Assembly: GCF_018403225.1 (NCBI RefSeq)
Contig: NZ_BOSG01000002.1
Coordinates: forward strand, 186,001 to 250,000
Direction of reading: 5' to 3'
DNA length: 64,000 nt
Origin: Paenibacillus sp. J23TS9
Lineage (GTDB): Bacteria; Bacillota; Bacilli; Paenibacillales; Paenibacillaceae
Below the pieces are notes generated by a model. It was not told the origin of the DNA and made no database searches. It saw only the letters and a program-made list of their open reading frames with translations. The translations under genes and the position numbers were made by a program. Position 1 is the first letter of the stretch. Each line of letters opens with the position of its first letter. Below, in pieces: positions 51,363 to 60,093 of the stretch.

Positions 51363-51466
51363 TTATGCAAACCGTCTCATCTAAATGGATCAAACGAAAC
51401 AAAAACTATTATACAACTTTCACTTCAAAACGCAATACAACTAGGATAAATGGAACTTATTACAGT

Positions 51467-51769
51467 TTATTGCAGCTTCGCTCGCACGGACTGCAGCTTT
51501 TGCGAACTGGATGAAGCTTTGTCGCGTCTGTCGTCCATTTTCACAGAAGTGGACACCCGCTGTGCTCCTGACAGGAAGGGTGCTTCATGCAGTGCCGCAA
51601 TCGCCTTCCAGACATCTTCCAGCTGTCCCTCAATGATCGTGCTCATGGAAGTCAGCTCATAGCTGATTCCCGGCTGGTTTGCCAGTACCTTCTGCATATC
51701 AGCCACATATGCGCTCAAGCTGGTGGTTGCTGTTCCGATTGGAATGACCGTTACCTCTGCAATCGCCAT
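51467..51769 (-). CDS. MTH1187/YqgV family thiamine-binding-type protein
   Basis: This 100-residue protein of the DUF77 family opens MAIAEVTVIPIGTATTSLSAYVA and continues with YELTSMSTIIEGQLEDVWKAI, as in MTH1187 and YqgV. Family members form ferredoxin-like tetramers that bind thiamine or related ligands. The C-terminal 15 residues are an extra Ser/Lys-rich tail. It stands alone between the tRNA gene and the nrdA regulatory region. Confidence 0.9.
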   Translation of the reverse strand: MAIAEVTVIPIGTATTSLSAYVADMQKVLANQPGISYELTSMSTIIEGQLEDVWKAIAALHEAPFLSGAQRVSTSVKMDDRRDKASSSSQKLQSVRAKLQ

Positions 51770-52032
51770 GTTTTTTGCCTCCCTATCCCCATATTTAGAT
51801 GGTCCGAATGCTGTCCATTGATTCTTTCCTTATTGTATCCAACTCCGGAAAAGATAGCAAAGAACCCAGATTCCCCAAAATTTTTTTTTAATCGCGCCAC
51901 ATCTGCTTTTTTGCCCCAAAGTGGTCATTTTCGGACATTTTTCGAGCACAACCTTTCATCCTCTTAGTAGCAAATTGACCACTTCTCTGCTATAATTCAT
52001 CTTGCTTGTCTTTTTGATTTTTGTGTTTACAA

Positions 52033-52080
52033 ACACAACATATTGGGTTAAATTAGTATAACAATAACCAAATATAGTGA
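52033..52080 (+). promoter_or_regulatory. Paired NrdR boxes over the nrdA promoter
   Basis: ACACAACATATTGGGT (52033-52048) matches 14 of 16 bases of the NrdR consensus ACACWATATATWGTGT. A second, weaker box at 52065-52080 matches 11 of 16 and is offset by 32 bases, the three-turn spacing typical of NrdR pairs. TTTACA at 52026-52031 could be the -35 element. NrdR represses ribonucleotide reductase genes when dATP is high. Confidence 0.6.
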
Positions 52081-52437
52081 AAACAGGTGAATCGCGCTCT
52101 ACCAAGCCCACGATTCCTAATAGGGAAGCACGGTGTAATTCCGTCACGGTCCCGCCACTGTAACCGGATAGCCGAAACGGTTTGTTCTTCGGCAAAAATC
52201 GGCAGATGCCACTATGAGCCAGGATGCTTACGGGAAGGTGCCGACGGAAGTTCCGGGAGTCAGGAGACCTGCCTGTTTCGTTCGCACAAACACCTACGAG
52301 GAATAGGAAACGTGTTGCCATGAAAATATCTACATATGGTGTGTAGATATATTCTTCTGCGCCCATTTTTGGTGCCTATAAGAATAACATGCAGCATTTT
52401 CGGCCTCGCAAGGATCAGGTCGCCGGGAATGCTTTTT
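52081..52437 (+). promoter_or_regulatory. Adenosylcobalamin riboswitch with terminator
   Basis: The aptamer closes with AAACAGG (52081-52087) and CCTGTTT (52272-52278). It holds the core GGTCCCGCCACTGTAA and the B12 box AGTCAGGAGACCTGCC. Downstream an intrinsic terminator, GCATTTTCGGC (52394-52404) with GCCGGGAATGC (52422-52432) and a T-run, forms the expression platform. It should switch off the class Ia reductase when cobalamin is available, presumably because a B12-dependent class II enzyme then takes over. Confidence 0.93.
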
Positions 52438-52536
52438 GTATGGCCCAGCTTCCTTCCTCAAAGTAAGACTTTTGCTCTTCGATGTATTATTTTTCTTATT
52501 ATACCAATATTATCTATTTTGAAAGGGGAACTGTAC

Positions 52537-54870
52537 ATGCCTCAGCTCGTGACCAAACCGAACAATCGTCAGCTGGCTTTCGATGAAATCCGCCTTTCCG
52601 TTTACGCGGACCGCGTTCTGGAAGGATTGGAGATGCTGGATAAGGAGCGCCTGATTCGCGGTGTAACCAGCAAACTGCGCCGGGAGGAAGTTACCGGTGA
52701 TGAAATCAGCAATGCGTTTACAATGTCGGCGCTTGAGCTTGTAACGAAAGAGGAGCCGAACTGGAAGTTCGCCGCAGCCCGCTCCCTTTTGACTTCTTTA
52801 TATAAAAAAGCAGCGTACAACCGCCGCTATAAAGCCTATCCAACAGAGCCTTACGGTGCCCTGTATCCTCTCATTACCGATCTTGTGCACAAAGGCATCT
52901 ATCGTGAAGAGCTTCTGGAATGCTACACCAAAGAACAGATTGAAGAGCTTGGAAAAAGCATCGATCATAGCCGTGATTTGCTGTTTGACTACATAGGTCT
53001 TCTCACCCTGTCCGACCGCTATCTCGCCCGTGATTTTGAAGGCCGTGTCATGGAGCTGCCGCAGGAGCGTTATATGGTTATCGCCATGTACCTGATGCAC
53101 ACCGAGCCAGCCGAGAAACGTATGGAGCTTGTAAAAGAAGCCTACTGGGCTATGAGCAATATTTATATGACTGCAGCAACACCAACCATGTCCAATGCCG
53201 GCAAAAAGGTCGCTGGACAGCTTTCCAGCTGCTTTATCGATACGGTGGACGACTCGCTTGAAGGTATTTTCGATTCCAACACAGACGTGGCGCGTCTTAG
53301 CAAAATGGGCGGCGGCATCGGCGTGTACCTTGGTAAAGTTCGTGCACGCGGATCAGACATCCGTGGCCATAAAAATACCAGCTCCGGCGTTATTCCTTGG
53401 ATCCGCCAGCTGAATAATACAGCAGTCAGCGTTGACCAGCTCGGCACGCGTAAAGGTGCGGTTGCCGTTTATCTGGATGTTTTCCATAAAGATATCCTGG
53501 CCTTCCTGGATCTTAAGCTCAACAACGGTGACGAGCGCATGAGAGCACATGACGTATTCCACGGCATCTGTATTCCTGACTTGTTCATGCAAGCTGTTGA
53601 GGAACGCACCGAGTGGAATCTGTTCTGCCCGCATGAAGTTAAGAAAGTGATGGGCTGGAAAGATGAGAAAGGTAATCCGCTTGGCCTGGAGGATTTCTAC
53701 GATGAGACGGTCGGACAAGGCGCATTCCGCGAAAAATATGCTGAGGCCGTTGACCATCCGCTTCTCTCCCGTATCACAGTGCCTGCGATCGACATCATGA
53801 AACGCGTCATGAAGTCTCAGCTCGAAACCGGTACGCCGTACATGTTCTACCGTGACACGGTTAACCGCTCCAACCCGAACAGAGCACATGGTATGGTGTA
53901 TTCCTCCAACCTGTGTACGGAAATCATGCAGAACCAATCGGCAACCGTGGTGGAAAAGGAAGAGCTCGTGACGAAGGACGGACAGACCCGCATCGTCATC
54001 TCCAAAATCCCTGGCGATTTCGTGGTGTGCAACCTGAACTCCATCCATCTGGCCCGCGCTGTTCCGGCAGACGTTCTTGAGCGTCTCATTCCGATCCAAG
54101 TGCGCATGCTGGACAATGTCATCGATATTAACAACATTGAAGTGCTGCAAGCACAGTACACCAACAGCCAATACCGCGCTGTAGGTCTGGGCACGTTCGG
54201 CCTGCATCATCTGCTGGCACTTGAAGGCATCCGTTGGGAATCCGATGCAGCCGTTGAATATAACGATAATTTGTACGAGAAAATCAACTACCTGCTCATC
54301 CGTTCCAGTATGGAGCTGGCTAAAGAAAAAGGCCGCTATGCGAAGTTCGCAGGCTCTGATTGGGAAAGTGGCGCTTACTTCACAAGCCGCGGTTATGTTG
54401 ACGGCGAGCATGTGGGCAAATTCATCACTACCGAACAGTGGAAAGAGCTTCAATCGGAAGTTCAAGAAAATGGAGTCCGTAATGCATGGCTGTTCGCCAT
54501 CGCGCCAAACGGCTCAACCTCCATCATTGCCGGCTCTACCGCAAGTATCGATCCATTGTATGACCTGCTTTCGTACGAAGAGAAAACAACATACAAAATT
54601 GCCAATCCGGCTCCGGATCTGTCCGAGAAAACGATCTGGTATTATAAAACGGCCTTCACAATCGACCAGAACTGGTCCATTAAAATGGCCGCGGCCCGCC
54701 AGCGTCACGTTGACCAAGGCCAAAGCTTCAACCTGTACGTCCGTCCGGATATCCGAGCGACCGACTTCCTTGAGCTGCATATTCATGCCTGGAAAGCCGG
54801 CATCAAATCGACGTATTATGTACGCAGCCGCGCGCTGACGATTGAAGAGTGCGAGTCGTGTGCTTCGTAA
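52537..54870 (+). CDS. nrdA: Ribonucleoside-diphosphate reductase class Ia, large subunit
   Basis: This 777-residue catalytic subunit converts ribonucleoside diphosphates to deoxy forms. It starts at MPQLVTKPN (52537) after AAAGGGGAA; a longer frame reaching into the riboswitch is not translated. The first 90 residues form an ATP-cone-like regulatory domain. Active-site elements are present: GQLSSCFI with the first redox Cys, SNLCTEI with the thiyl Cys near 460, VVCNLNSIHLA with the second redox Cys, PNGSTSIIAGSTAS for phosphate binding and the C-terminal CESC (Cys772, Cys775) that receives electrons from thioredoxin. The small subunit follows after an unusual 460-base gap. Confidence 0.96.
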   Translation: MPQLVTKPNNRQLAFDEIRLSVYADRVLEGLEMLDKERLIRGVTSKLRREEVTGDEISNAFTMSALELVTKEEPNWKFAAARSLLTSLYKKAAYNRRYKAYPTEPYGALYPLITDLVHKGIYREELLECYTKEQIEELGKSIDHSRDLLFDYIGLLTLSDRYLARDFEGRVMELPQERYMVIAMYLMHTEPAEKRMELVKEAYWAMSNIYMTAATPTMSNAGKKVAGQLSSCFIDTVDDSLEGIFDSNTDVARLSKMGGGIGVYLGKVRARGSDIRGHKNTSSGVIPWIRQLNNTAVSVDQLGTRKGAVAVYLDVFHKDILAFLDLKLNNGDERMRAHDVFHGICIPDLFMQAVEERTEWNLFCPHEVKKVMGWKDEKGNPLGLEDFYDETVGQGAFREKYAEAVDHPLLSRITVPAIDIMKRVMKSQLETGTPYMFYRDTVNRSNPNRAHGMVYSSNLCTEIMQNQSATVVEKEELVTKDGQTRIVISKIPGDFVVCNLNSIHLARAVPADVLERLIPIQVRMLDNVIDINNIEVLQAQYTNSQYRAVGLGTFGLHHLLALEGIRWESDAAVEYNDNLYEKINYLLIRSSMELAKEKGRYAKFAGSDWESGAYFTSRGYVDGEHVGKFITTEQWKELQSEVQENGVRNAWLFAIAPNGSTSIIAGSTASIDPLYDLLSYEEKTTYKIANPAPDLSEKTIWYYKTAFTIDQNWSIKMAAARQRHVDQGQSFNLYVRPDIRATDFLELHIHAWKAGIKSTYYVRSRALTIEECESCAS

Positions 54871-54918
54871 AGTTTATGAAAAAACCTTTTTCCCAACCCT
54901 CCCAAACCCTCCCTTCTT

Positions 54919-54961
54919 AAGCTTATGCTTCCGAAGTAGCTTCCCTTTGGGAAGCTTTTAG
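54919..54961 (+). repeat. Dispersed hairpin element, copy B
   Basis: This copy aligns with 6325-6366. Its hairpin GCTTCCC-TTT-GGGAAGC (54939-54955) keeps perfect pairing although two base pairs differ from copy A on both sides. The rest of the gap 54871-55330 holds further short stems, such as CAACATC/GATGTTG near 55260-55280 before a T-run, and no gene that I can support. Confidence 0.5.
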
Positions 54962-55330
54962 GAGGGCCCCGAGGACTCCGCCCTCTGGACACCCGGAATT
55001 TTGGCGGATATTTGAATCTGGGGCGCCTGAGATATAAAGTGTGCTAGGAGCGCTTTCGTCCCTGCTCGTTGCTTTGCAACATTGCTTGGGACACGCTGTA
55101 ATTTTACGTTTCAAAACCTTTTAACTACGCCAGGGCTTCCCTGTTTTGCTTCGCAAAATGCGGTCGCCCTCGGCTTGTTTTTTTAAAAACAAAACATTAA
55201 TGCCATAAAGCGTTTGAATGCAACAACTACACCAACGAATTTTCACCCTCATACGATCACAACATCTTGCCGATGTTGATATAGATGCTTTTTTTGTTTT
55301 TACAACTAAACCTTAAGGAGTGAACGGACG

Positions 55331-56362
55331 GTGCAATTGCAGAAAATTTTCAATACCGAAGCGCCAAACCAATCCACACGCATTATTGAAGGGGAATGCT
55401 CAGGTATCCTGAACTGGAACGATATCCGCATGCCTCATATGTATAAATTATATAAAGTCCTTTTGCTCAACCACTGGATCGCGGATGAAATTCCGATGTC
55501 CAAAGATGCGCAGCAGTTTCCTCATCTCGACGCTGAAGAGCAGCGCACTTTCAAGATTAACATCTCTCTGCTCGCGGTTCTGGATTCCATGCAAACGATG
55601 TTTGTCGGAGATGTAAAGAGATATTTTACGGACTCCTCGCTGGAAGCCATCTCGGCCATTATTGGACAACAAGAAGTTGTCCATAACCAATCGTATTCGT
55701 ACGTGCTATCTTCCATCGTGTCGGAGCAGGAGCAAAAAGAAATTTTTGAATACTGGAAGCATGATCCGGTCCTTCTTGACCGCAATCGCTTCATCTCCGA
55801 AATTTATCAGGAGTTCCGTGATGAACAGTCTCCGCAAACCTTCTTCCGCGCGCTCGTGGCGGACTTGATTCTGGAAGGTATTTTCTTTTACAGTACCTTT
55901 GCCTTCTTCTACAACCTGGCCCGTGACCAGAAGATGATGGCAACCAGCCAAATGATTTCGTATATCCAGCGCGATGAGAACCAGCACTGCTACTTCTTCG
56001 CCGAAGTGTTCAAGCAGCTGCTGAAGGACTTCCCTGAGCTGAATACTCCGGAAAATATGGACTATGTCTACCGCACCATCGACCGCGCGGTTGAGCTTGA
56101 AACCAACTGGGCGCATTACACGCTGAGCAACAACCGCGGCATCGACCTGAACGAGTTGTCCGACTACATCAAATACATCGCCAACAAGCGCCTGAAATTG
56201 ATGGGTATGGAAAAAGCTTACGAAGGCGTTGACTCCAACTGTATGCCTTGGATTCGTCCGTTCTCCGATGATGCACTGAACGCAACCAAGACCGATTTCT
56301 TCGAAGCTAAATCCCGCAACTACGGCAAAGTCGGCGACGACAACGGATTTGACGATCTTTAA
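55331..56362 (+). CDS. nrdB: Ribonucleoside-diphosphate reductase class I, small subunit
   Basis: This 343-residue R2 subunit holds the diiron centre and tyrosyl radical. The ligand set is visible: EVVHNQSY gives Glu115, His118 and the radical Tyr122. ADLILEGIFFYSTFAFFYNL and YIQRDENQHCYFF supply the second Glu/Glu/His group. The radical tyrosine is present, so it is not a phenylalanine-type (class Ic) enzyme. It starts at GTG 55331 after AAGGAG, 11-12 bases upstream. It should be cotranscribed with nrdA despite the gap, or use a promoter in it. Confidence 0.95.
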   Translation: MQLQKIFNTEAPNQSTRIIEGECSGILNWNDIRMPHMYKLYKVLLLNHWIADEIPMSKDAQQFPHLDAEEQRTFKINISLLAVLDSMQTMFVGDVKRYFTDSSLEAISAIIGQQEVVHNQSYSYVLSSIVSEQEQKEIFEYWKHDPVLLDRNRFISEIYQEFRDEQSPQTFFRALVADLILEGIFFYSTFAFFYNLARDQKMMATSQMISYIQRDENQHCYFFAEVFKQLLKDFPELNTPENMDYVYRTIDRAVELETNWAHYTLSNNRGIDLNELSDYIKYIANKRLKLMGMEKAYEGVDSNCMPWIRPFSDDALNATKTDFFEAKSRNYGKVGDDNGFDDL

Positions 56363-56385
56363 GTAATAAGTAATAGGATTTAAAT

Positions 56386-56423
56386 AGAGCCTGTTGATCT
56401 TCATGATCGCAGGCTCTTTTTTT
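56386..56423 (+). terminator. Intrinsic terminator of nrdB
   Basis: AGAGCCTG (56386-56393) pairs with CAGGCTCT (56410-56417), followed by a T-run. Confidence 0.9.
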
Positions 56424-56476
56424 ATGGTCGGCCCAGTGAATTGACTCGGATGTTGGCCCGTAAACTACTGCGCGGT

Positions 56477-57100
56477 TTATTGGACCTGGACTCCCAGGCT
56501 GCCAATCAGGGCTGAGCACACTTCAGGACTATCAATACCAGTCGCTGCTCCCGACCGCATACTGCTACGCCGATCCAGCTCCCTCGCGAGTTCATCCAGC
56601 GCGATATCCAGCCTCTCCACAAGCTCAGGTGCAAGCAGCATCCCTCCGGAATCAAGACGTGTAATCTGCGTATCCACGCTGAAAACCCCGCCTAGTATAT
56701 GTCTTGCTCCCAGCGCGGATAAAACCGGCTTCAACGCATAGTCCATGGCGAGCAGATGTGCCAGACTGCCTCCGATATGGAGCGGCAATATGATTTTTCC
56801 GGCCAATCCTTTCTGAGGCATTGTATCCAGAAAAGTCTTAAGCAGGCCCGTATAGGAGGCCTGATAGACCGGAGTAGCGATGATTGCCACTCCGGCATCC
56901 GCGAGGATACGGTTGGCTTCCACAATCTTGCTGCCGTTAATCTTGGTGTGGATCAGGTCCTCAGCAGGCAGCTTGACCACATCGATCCGCTGAACCGGGT
57001 ATCCCTTTGCAGACAAATAAGCTTCCGCATGCTGAATAACCCCCATCAGCCTTGATGTCAGCGAGGGACTGCCGTTCAGAATAACGATACTGCTCAACAA
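56477..57100 (-). CDS. NAD(P)H-dependent FMN reductase (SsuE-like)
   Basis: This 207-residue flavodoxin-like protein has the phosphate-binding loop ILNGSPSLTSR at residues 7-17 and TPVYQASYTGLLKTFLDTMP, the FMN and dimer segment of the SsuE family. SsuE enzymes supply reduced FMN to monooxygenases such as the alkanesulfonate enzyme SsuD. No monooxygenase gene is adjacent, so the partner is unknown. It is divergent from the serS leader. Confidence 0.9.
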   Translation of the reverse strand: MLSSIVILNGSPSLTSRLMGVIQHAEAYLSAKGYPVQRIDVVKLPAEDLIHTKINGSKIVEANRILADAGVAIIATPVYQASYTGLLKTFLDTMPQKGLAGKIILPLHIGGSLAHLLAMDYALKPVLSALGARHILGGVFSVDTQITRLDSGGMLLAPELVERLDIALDELARELDRRSSMRSGAATGIDSPEVCSALIGSLGVQVQ

Positions 57101-57240
57101 TACCTATTCACCCCTTTTGCCTTTTCCCGGCCATCACGCGGCCGTATGGTCCTCAGCTGTGGCCTACTCCCCATACTATAAGCAACCGGAATCGGATGGG
57201 TTCCTCCAGCTATGACAGGTTTCTTCAGGAAAAATGAATA

Positions 57241-57269
57241 TTGCGCGGCGAACCGGTTTACGCTATACT
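57241..57269 (+). promoter_or_regulatory. SigA promoter of the serS T-box leader
   Basis: TTGCGC (57241-57246) and TATACT (57264-57269) are exactly 17 bases apart. This gives a start near 57276, about 160 bases before the T-box core. Confidence 0.75.
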
Positions 57270-57275
57270 TAGCCA

Positions 57276-57490
57276 AAAGAATTGAAGAACAACCACTATG
57301 CCTATGATCAGCATCCAACTGTGAGGCGTTTTCGACCAGAGCAAGGCTTCTCCTTTCTCTCTAAGTTGACCGGCTTTCCGTCCGTTACCGCGGAACCAAG
57401 AGGATCGGCTCCTGCCTGTAAGGCAGTCCGGTCAAGTTGGGTGGCACCGCGAGCAAGCGCTCCTCGTCCCAAAGGATGAGGGCGCTTTTT
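57276..57490 (+). promoter_or_regulatory. T-box riboswitch upstream of serS
   Basis: The T-box core GGGTGGCACCGCG lies at 57439-57451. Its TGGC would pair with the GCCA end of tRNA-Ser, whose discriminator base is G, fitting the gene downstream. The terminator AGCGCTCCTCGTCC (57456-57469) with GGATGAGGGCGCT (57474-57486) and a T-run follows. Uncharged tRNA-Ser should favour read-through. I could not fix the specifier codon in stem I by eye. Confidence 0.92.
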
Positions 57491-57523
57491 GTATTTTTAC
57501 GGACAAAGGAGATTGGATCCATC

Positions 57524-58828
57524 ATGTTAACCATTCAATTTATCCGCGACAACGCGGAGCAGGTACAGCAAGCAGCTATAAACAAACACATTCCTTTCCA
57601 GGTGGATGAGCTGCTCACCTGGGACGTAAAGCGGAGGCATCTGCTGCTGCAGGCGGAAGCGATGAGGGCACAGCGCAATAAGCTGAGTAAGGACGTAGCT
57701 CCGCTCATGAAGCAAGGCAGCAAAGAAGCAGCGGAGCCGCTTATGGCTCAGGTCAAACAGCTGAACGAGAAGCTGGGGACCCTGGAGGCCGAGCTGCAGG
57801 AAGCCGACCGTCATGTGTCGGAGCTGCTCCTGCTTGCTCCCAATATTGTTTCGGCAGATACGCCCATCGGTAAGGATGACAGCGATAACGTCGAGGTCCG
57901 CCAGGTTGGAGAAGCTCCGGTGTTTGATTTCGAGCTTCGGGATCATGTTACTCTTGGCGAAATGCATGACATGATCGACATTCCGCGTGGCGTAAAGACC
58001 GCCGGCACACGCAACTATTACCTGAAAGGTGCAGGACTCTATCTTCACCTGGCGGTACAGCGGCTTGCGCTGGATTACCTGGCCGCACGCGGATTCACCC
58101 CCATGGACGTTCCCGTCATGGTACGTCCGGAAGCGTTAAACCGGACGGGCTTCTTCCCGACCGGCCAGGACCAAACCTTCGAGCTGACTGGAGAGGACAA
58201 ATGGCTGGTCGGCACCTCGGAGGTATCGCTCGTTTCGTATTACAGCGATGAAATCGTCGATGTGACCGATCCCATCCGTCTGGCCGGAATGTCGGCCTGC
58301 TACCGGCGTGAAATCGGCTCGGCAGGCCGGGATGTGCGCGGCCTGTACCGTGTCCACCAGTTCGCTAAGGTGGAGCAGGTCGTCCTCTGTAAGAATGATC
58401 CAGCCGTGTCGGAGGCTGTACTGCAGGAAATCACCGGCCATGCAGAGGGCATTCTGAAGCTGCTCGAGCTTCCATACCGGGTGATGGCTGTCTGCACTGG
58501 CGATATGTCGCAGAAGACTCATAAGCAGTATGATATCGAAACCTGGATGCCCAGCCGGGCGGCGTACGGTGAGACCCATTCGTCGTCGAACCTGCTGGAT
58601 TTCCAGGCGCGCCGTTCGAATATCCGATACCGTGACGAGGAAGGAAATCTGCAGTATTGTCATACGCTGAATAATACCGCTGTAGCATCGCCCCGTATCC
58701 TTATTCCACTGCTGGAGAATCATCAGCAGGCGGACGGCAGCATTTATATCCCAGAAGCCCTGCGGCCTTATATGGGTGGTGCAGAGCGGCTTGTTCCACC
58801 GGCTGCGGAATTCCAGGAGAGACCCTGA
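57524..58828 (+). CDS. serS: Seryl-tRNA synthetase
   Basis: This 434-residue class II synthetase charges tRNA-Ser. The N-terminal coiled coil (about 25-105) that grips the tRNA is followed by the catalytic domain with motif 2 ACYRREIGSAGRDVRGLYRV and motif 3 in GSIYIPEALRPYMGG. The substrate segment reads LVGTSEVSLVSYYSDEI, where most bacterial enzymes have a TAEVP-type sequence. The protein may therefore belong to a second SerRS branch. The start MLTIQFIRDN is preceded by AAAGGAG at a longish 12-base spacing. T-box control supports a genuine tRNA-Ser enzyme. Confidence 0.93.
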   Translation: MLTIQFIRDNAEQVQQAAINKHIPFQVDELLTWDVKRRHLLLQAEAMRAQRNKLSKDVAPLMKQGSKEAAEPLMAQVKQLNEKLGTLEAELQEADRHVSELLLLAPNIVSADTPIGKDDSDNVEVRQVGEAPVFDFELRDHVTLGEMHDMIDIPRGVKTAGTRNYYLKGAGLYLHLAVQRLALDYLAARGFTPMDVPVMVRPEALNRTGFFPTGQDQTFELTGEDKWLVGTSEVSLVSYYSDEIVDVTDPIRLAGMSACYRREIGSAGRDVRGLYRVHQFAKVEQVVLCKNDPAVSEAVLQEITGHAEGILKLLELPYRVMAVCTGDMSQKTHKQYDIETWMPSRAAYGETHSSSNLLDFQARRSNIRYRDEEGNLQYCHTLNNTAVASPRILIPLLENHQQADGSIYIPEALRPYMGGAERLVPPAAEFQERP

Positions 58829-58864
58829 ATTCAAATTCGCCTCTTCAATTATGATTACAACAAA

Positions 58865-58903
58865 ATGGGACGAAGCAGGTAGGAATACCTTGCTTCGTCC
58901 CAT
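58865..58903. terminator. Terminator after serS
   Basis: A perfect 13-base stem, ATGGGACGAAGCA (58865-58877) with TGCTTCGTCCCAT (58891-58903), is followed by ATATTT. It lies between the convergent serS and nickel transporter genes. Confidence 0.75.
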
Positions 58904-58958
58904 ATATTTCAGCAAATAGCTTGCAAGCTTGCAGCTATGTTTTTAATGATAGAAGAAG

Positions 58959-59960
58959 TTATTTTACGGTATAACGCTCTTCAATCTTGTAAAACTTCCA
59001 TATAAAAACGGCTAAACCCCAGATCACCAAAAAAGCCCCGACTAAGAAATAACCTAAATTCCCAAAATCAATGGAGGAAATAATATCCCATAAACCACCT
59101 GATAAATGGAGCTTTTCCGTTGTGATTTGGGCCAATTCAACAATCCCAACCGCTAGAGCCGCAACAACGGAAATCGCTGTAACAATTAAATTATAGTATA
59201 CCTTCCGCACCGGTCTATCATTGGCCCAGGCATAACTTTTGGTCATCATTAAACCATCAAGCGTATCAAACAAACTCATTCCCGCCGCAAATAGTAAGGG
59301 AAGTGCAATGATGCCAAGGACTGGGAAATTATTGTTCGCTGCCCCTGCTGACATGGTTAGCAGTGAAATTTCGGTTGCCGTATCAAATCCTAGACCGAAT
59401 AAAAAGCCAATCGGATAAATATGCCAGCTTTTCGTGACTACATTAAACAATGATCCCAAATAACGCGTGAAAAAACCCTTCGCTTCAAACATTTTCTCTA
59501 AATCCGATTCATTAATCTTTTCTTCCTTCATCTTACGGAACATTTTCCAAAGCTGAACGAATAACATTAGATTTAGAATCGATAAAAATACGAGAAACAC
59601 ACCCGATACCGTAACACCGATAATGCCGCCTATATCTTGCATGCTGGACATGTATTTGGCGACAAATTTAACGGATACCGCGGTTAGTACCGCTAATAAA
59701 AAGACAACTGTGGAATGCCCCAATGAGAAGTAGAATCCCACTCCGCGCGGGTCTTTCTTTTGTGCAACTAATTTACGGATGGTATTATCTACCGCGGCAA
59801 TATGATCAATATCAAATGCATGGCGAACACCAAAAACATAAGCTGCGATCCCCATACCAATAAAGGCTGGATGATCGGGTACAACGCTGAATAATGCTAT
59901 GAATCCGATGACATGAATAACAAGAACACCAAACATATAACGATTCCAAATAAATTTCAT
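58959..59960 (-). CDS. NiCoT family nickel/cobalt transporter
   Basis: This 333-residue membrane protein has about eight helices and the family signature in helix 2, RHAFDIDHIAAVDN (the HX4DH motif), with FSLGHSTVV and GLGFDTATEI as further NiCoT signatures. It imports Ni2+ with high affinity. Its position downstream of the urease genes, a nickel enzyme, makes nickel the likely substrate. It follows the PadR gene by about 130 bases. Confidence 0.93.
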   Translation of the reverse strand: MKFIWNRYMFGVLVIHVIGFIALFSVVPDHPAFIGMGIAAYVFGVRHAFDIDHIAAVDNTIRKLVAQKKDPRGVGFYFSLGHSTVVFLLAVLTAVSVKFVAKYMSSMQDIGGIIGVTVSGVFLVFLSILNLMLFVQLWKMFRKMKEEKINESDLEKMFEAKGFFTRYLGSLFNVVTKSWHIYPIGFLFGLGFDTATEISLLTMSAGAANNNFPVLGIIALPLLFAAGMSLFDTLDGLMMTKSYAWANDRPVRKVYYNLIVTAISVVAALAVGIVELAQITTEKLHLSGGLWDIISSIDFGNLGYFLVGAFLVIWGLAVFIWKFYKIEERYTVK

Positions 59961-60093
59961 TCCTTCTACCTTTCGTCTTCCTTATTTTCAGCATTTAAGC
60001 TGCTTTTCGCAAAAGCCCATGTATCGCCCCGCATTCCAAGCAGTTCTCGTTTGCATCCCCCCGTCTGTAACCATTTTATTTTTAAGGACTGTT

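Noticed and set aside
52336..52536. N-terminal extension of NrdA into the riboswitch region
   Set aside because: It would translate the aptamer tail and the terminator; ATG 52537 has a good ribosome site and matches the family start.
53353..54465. Open frame of 370 codons on the minus strand opposite nrdA
   Set aside because: It is an antisense shadow of a highly conserved gene, with no ribosome site and no recognisable domain.
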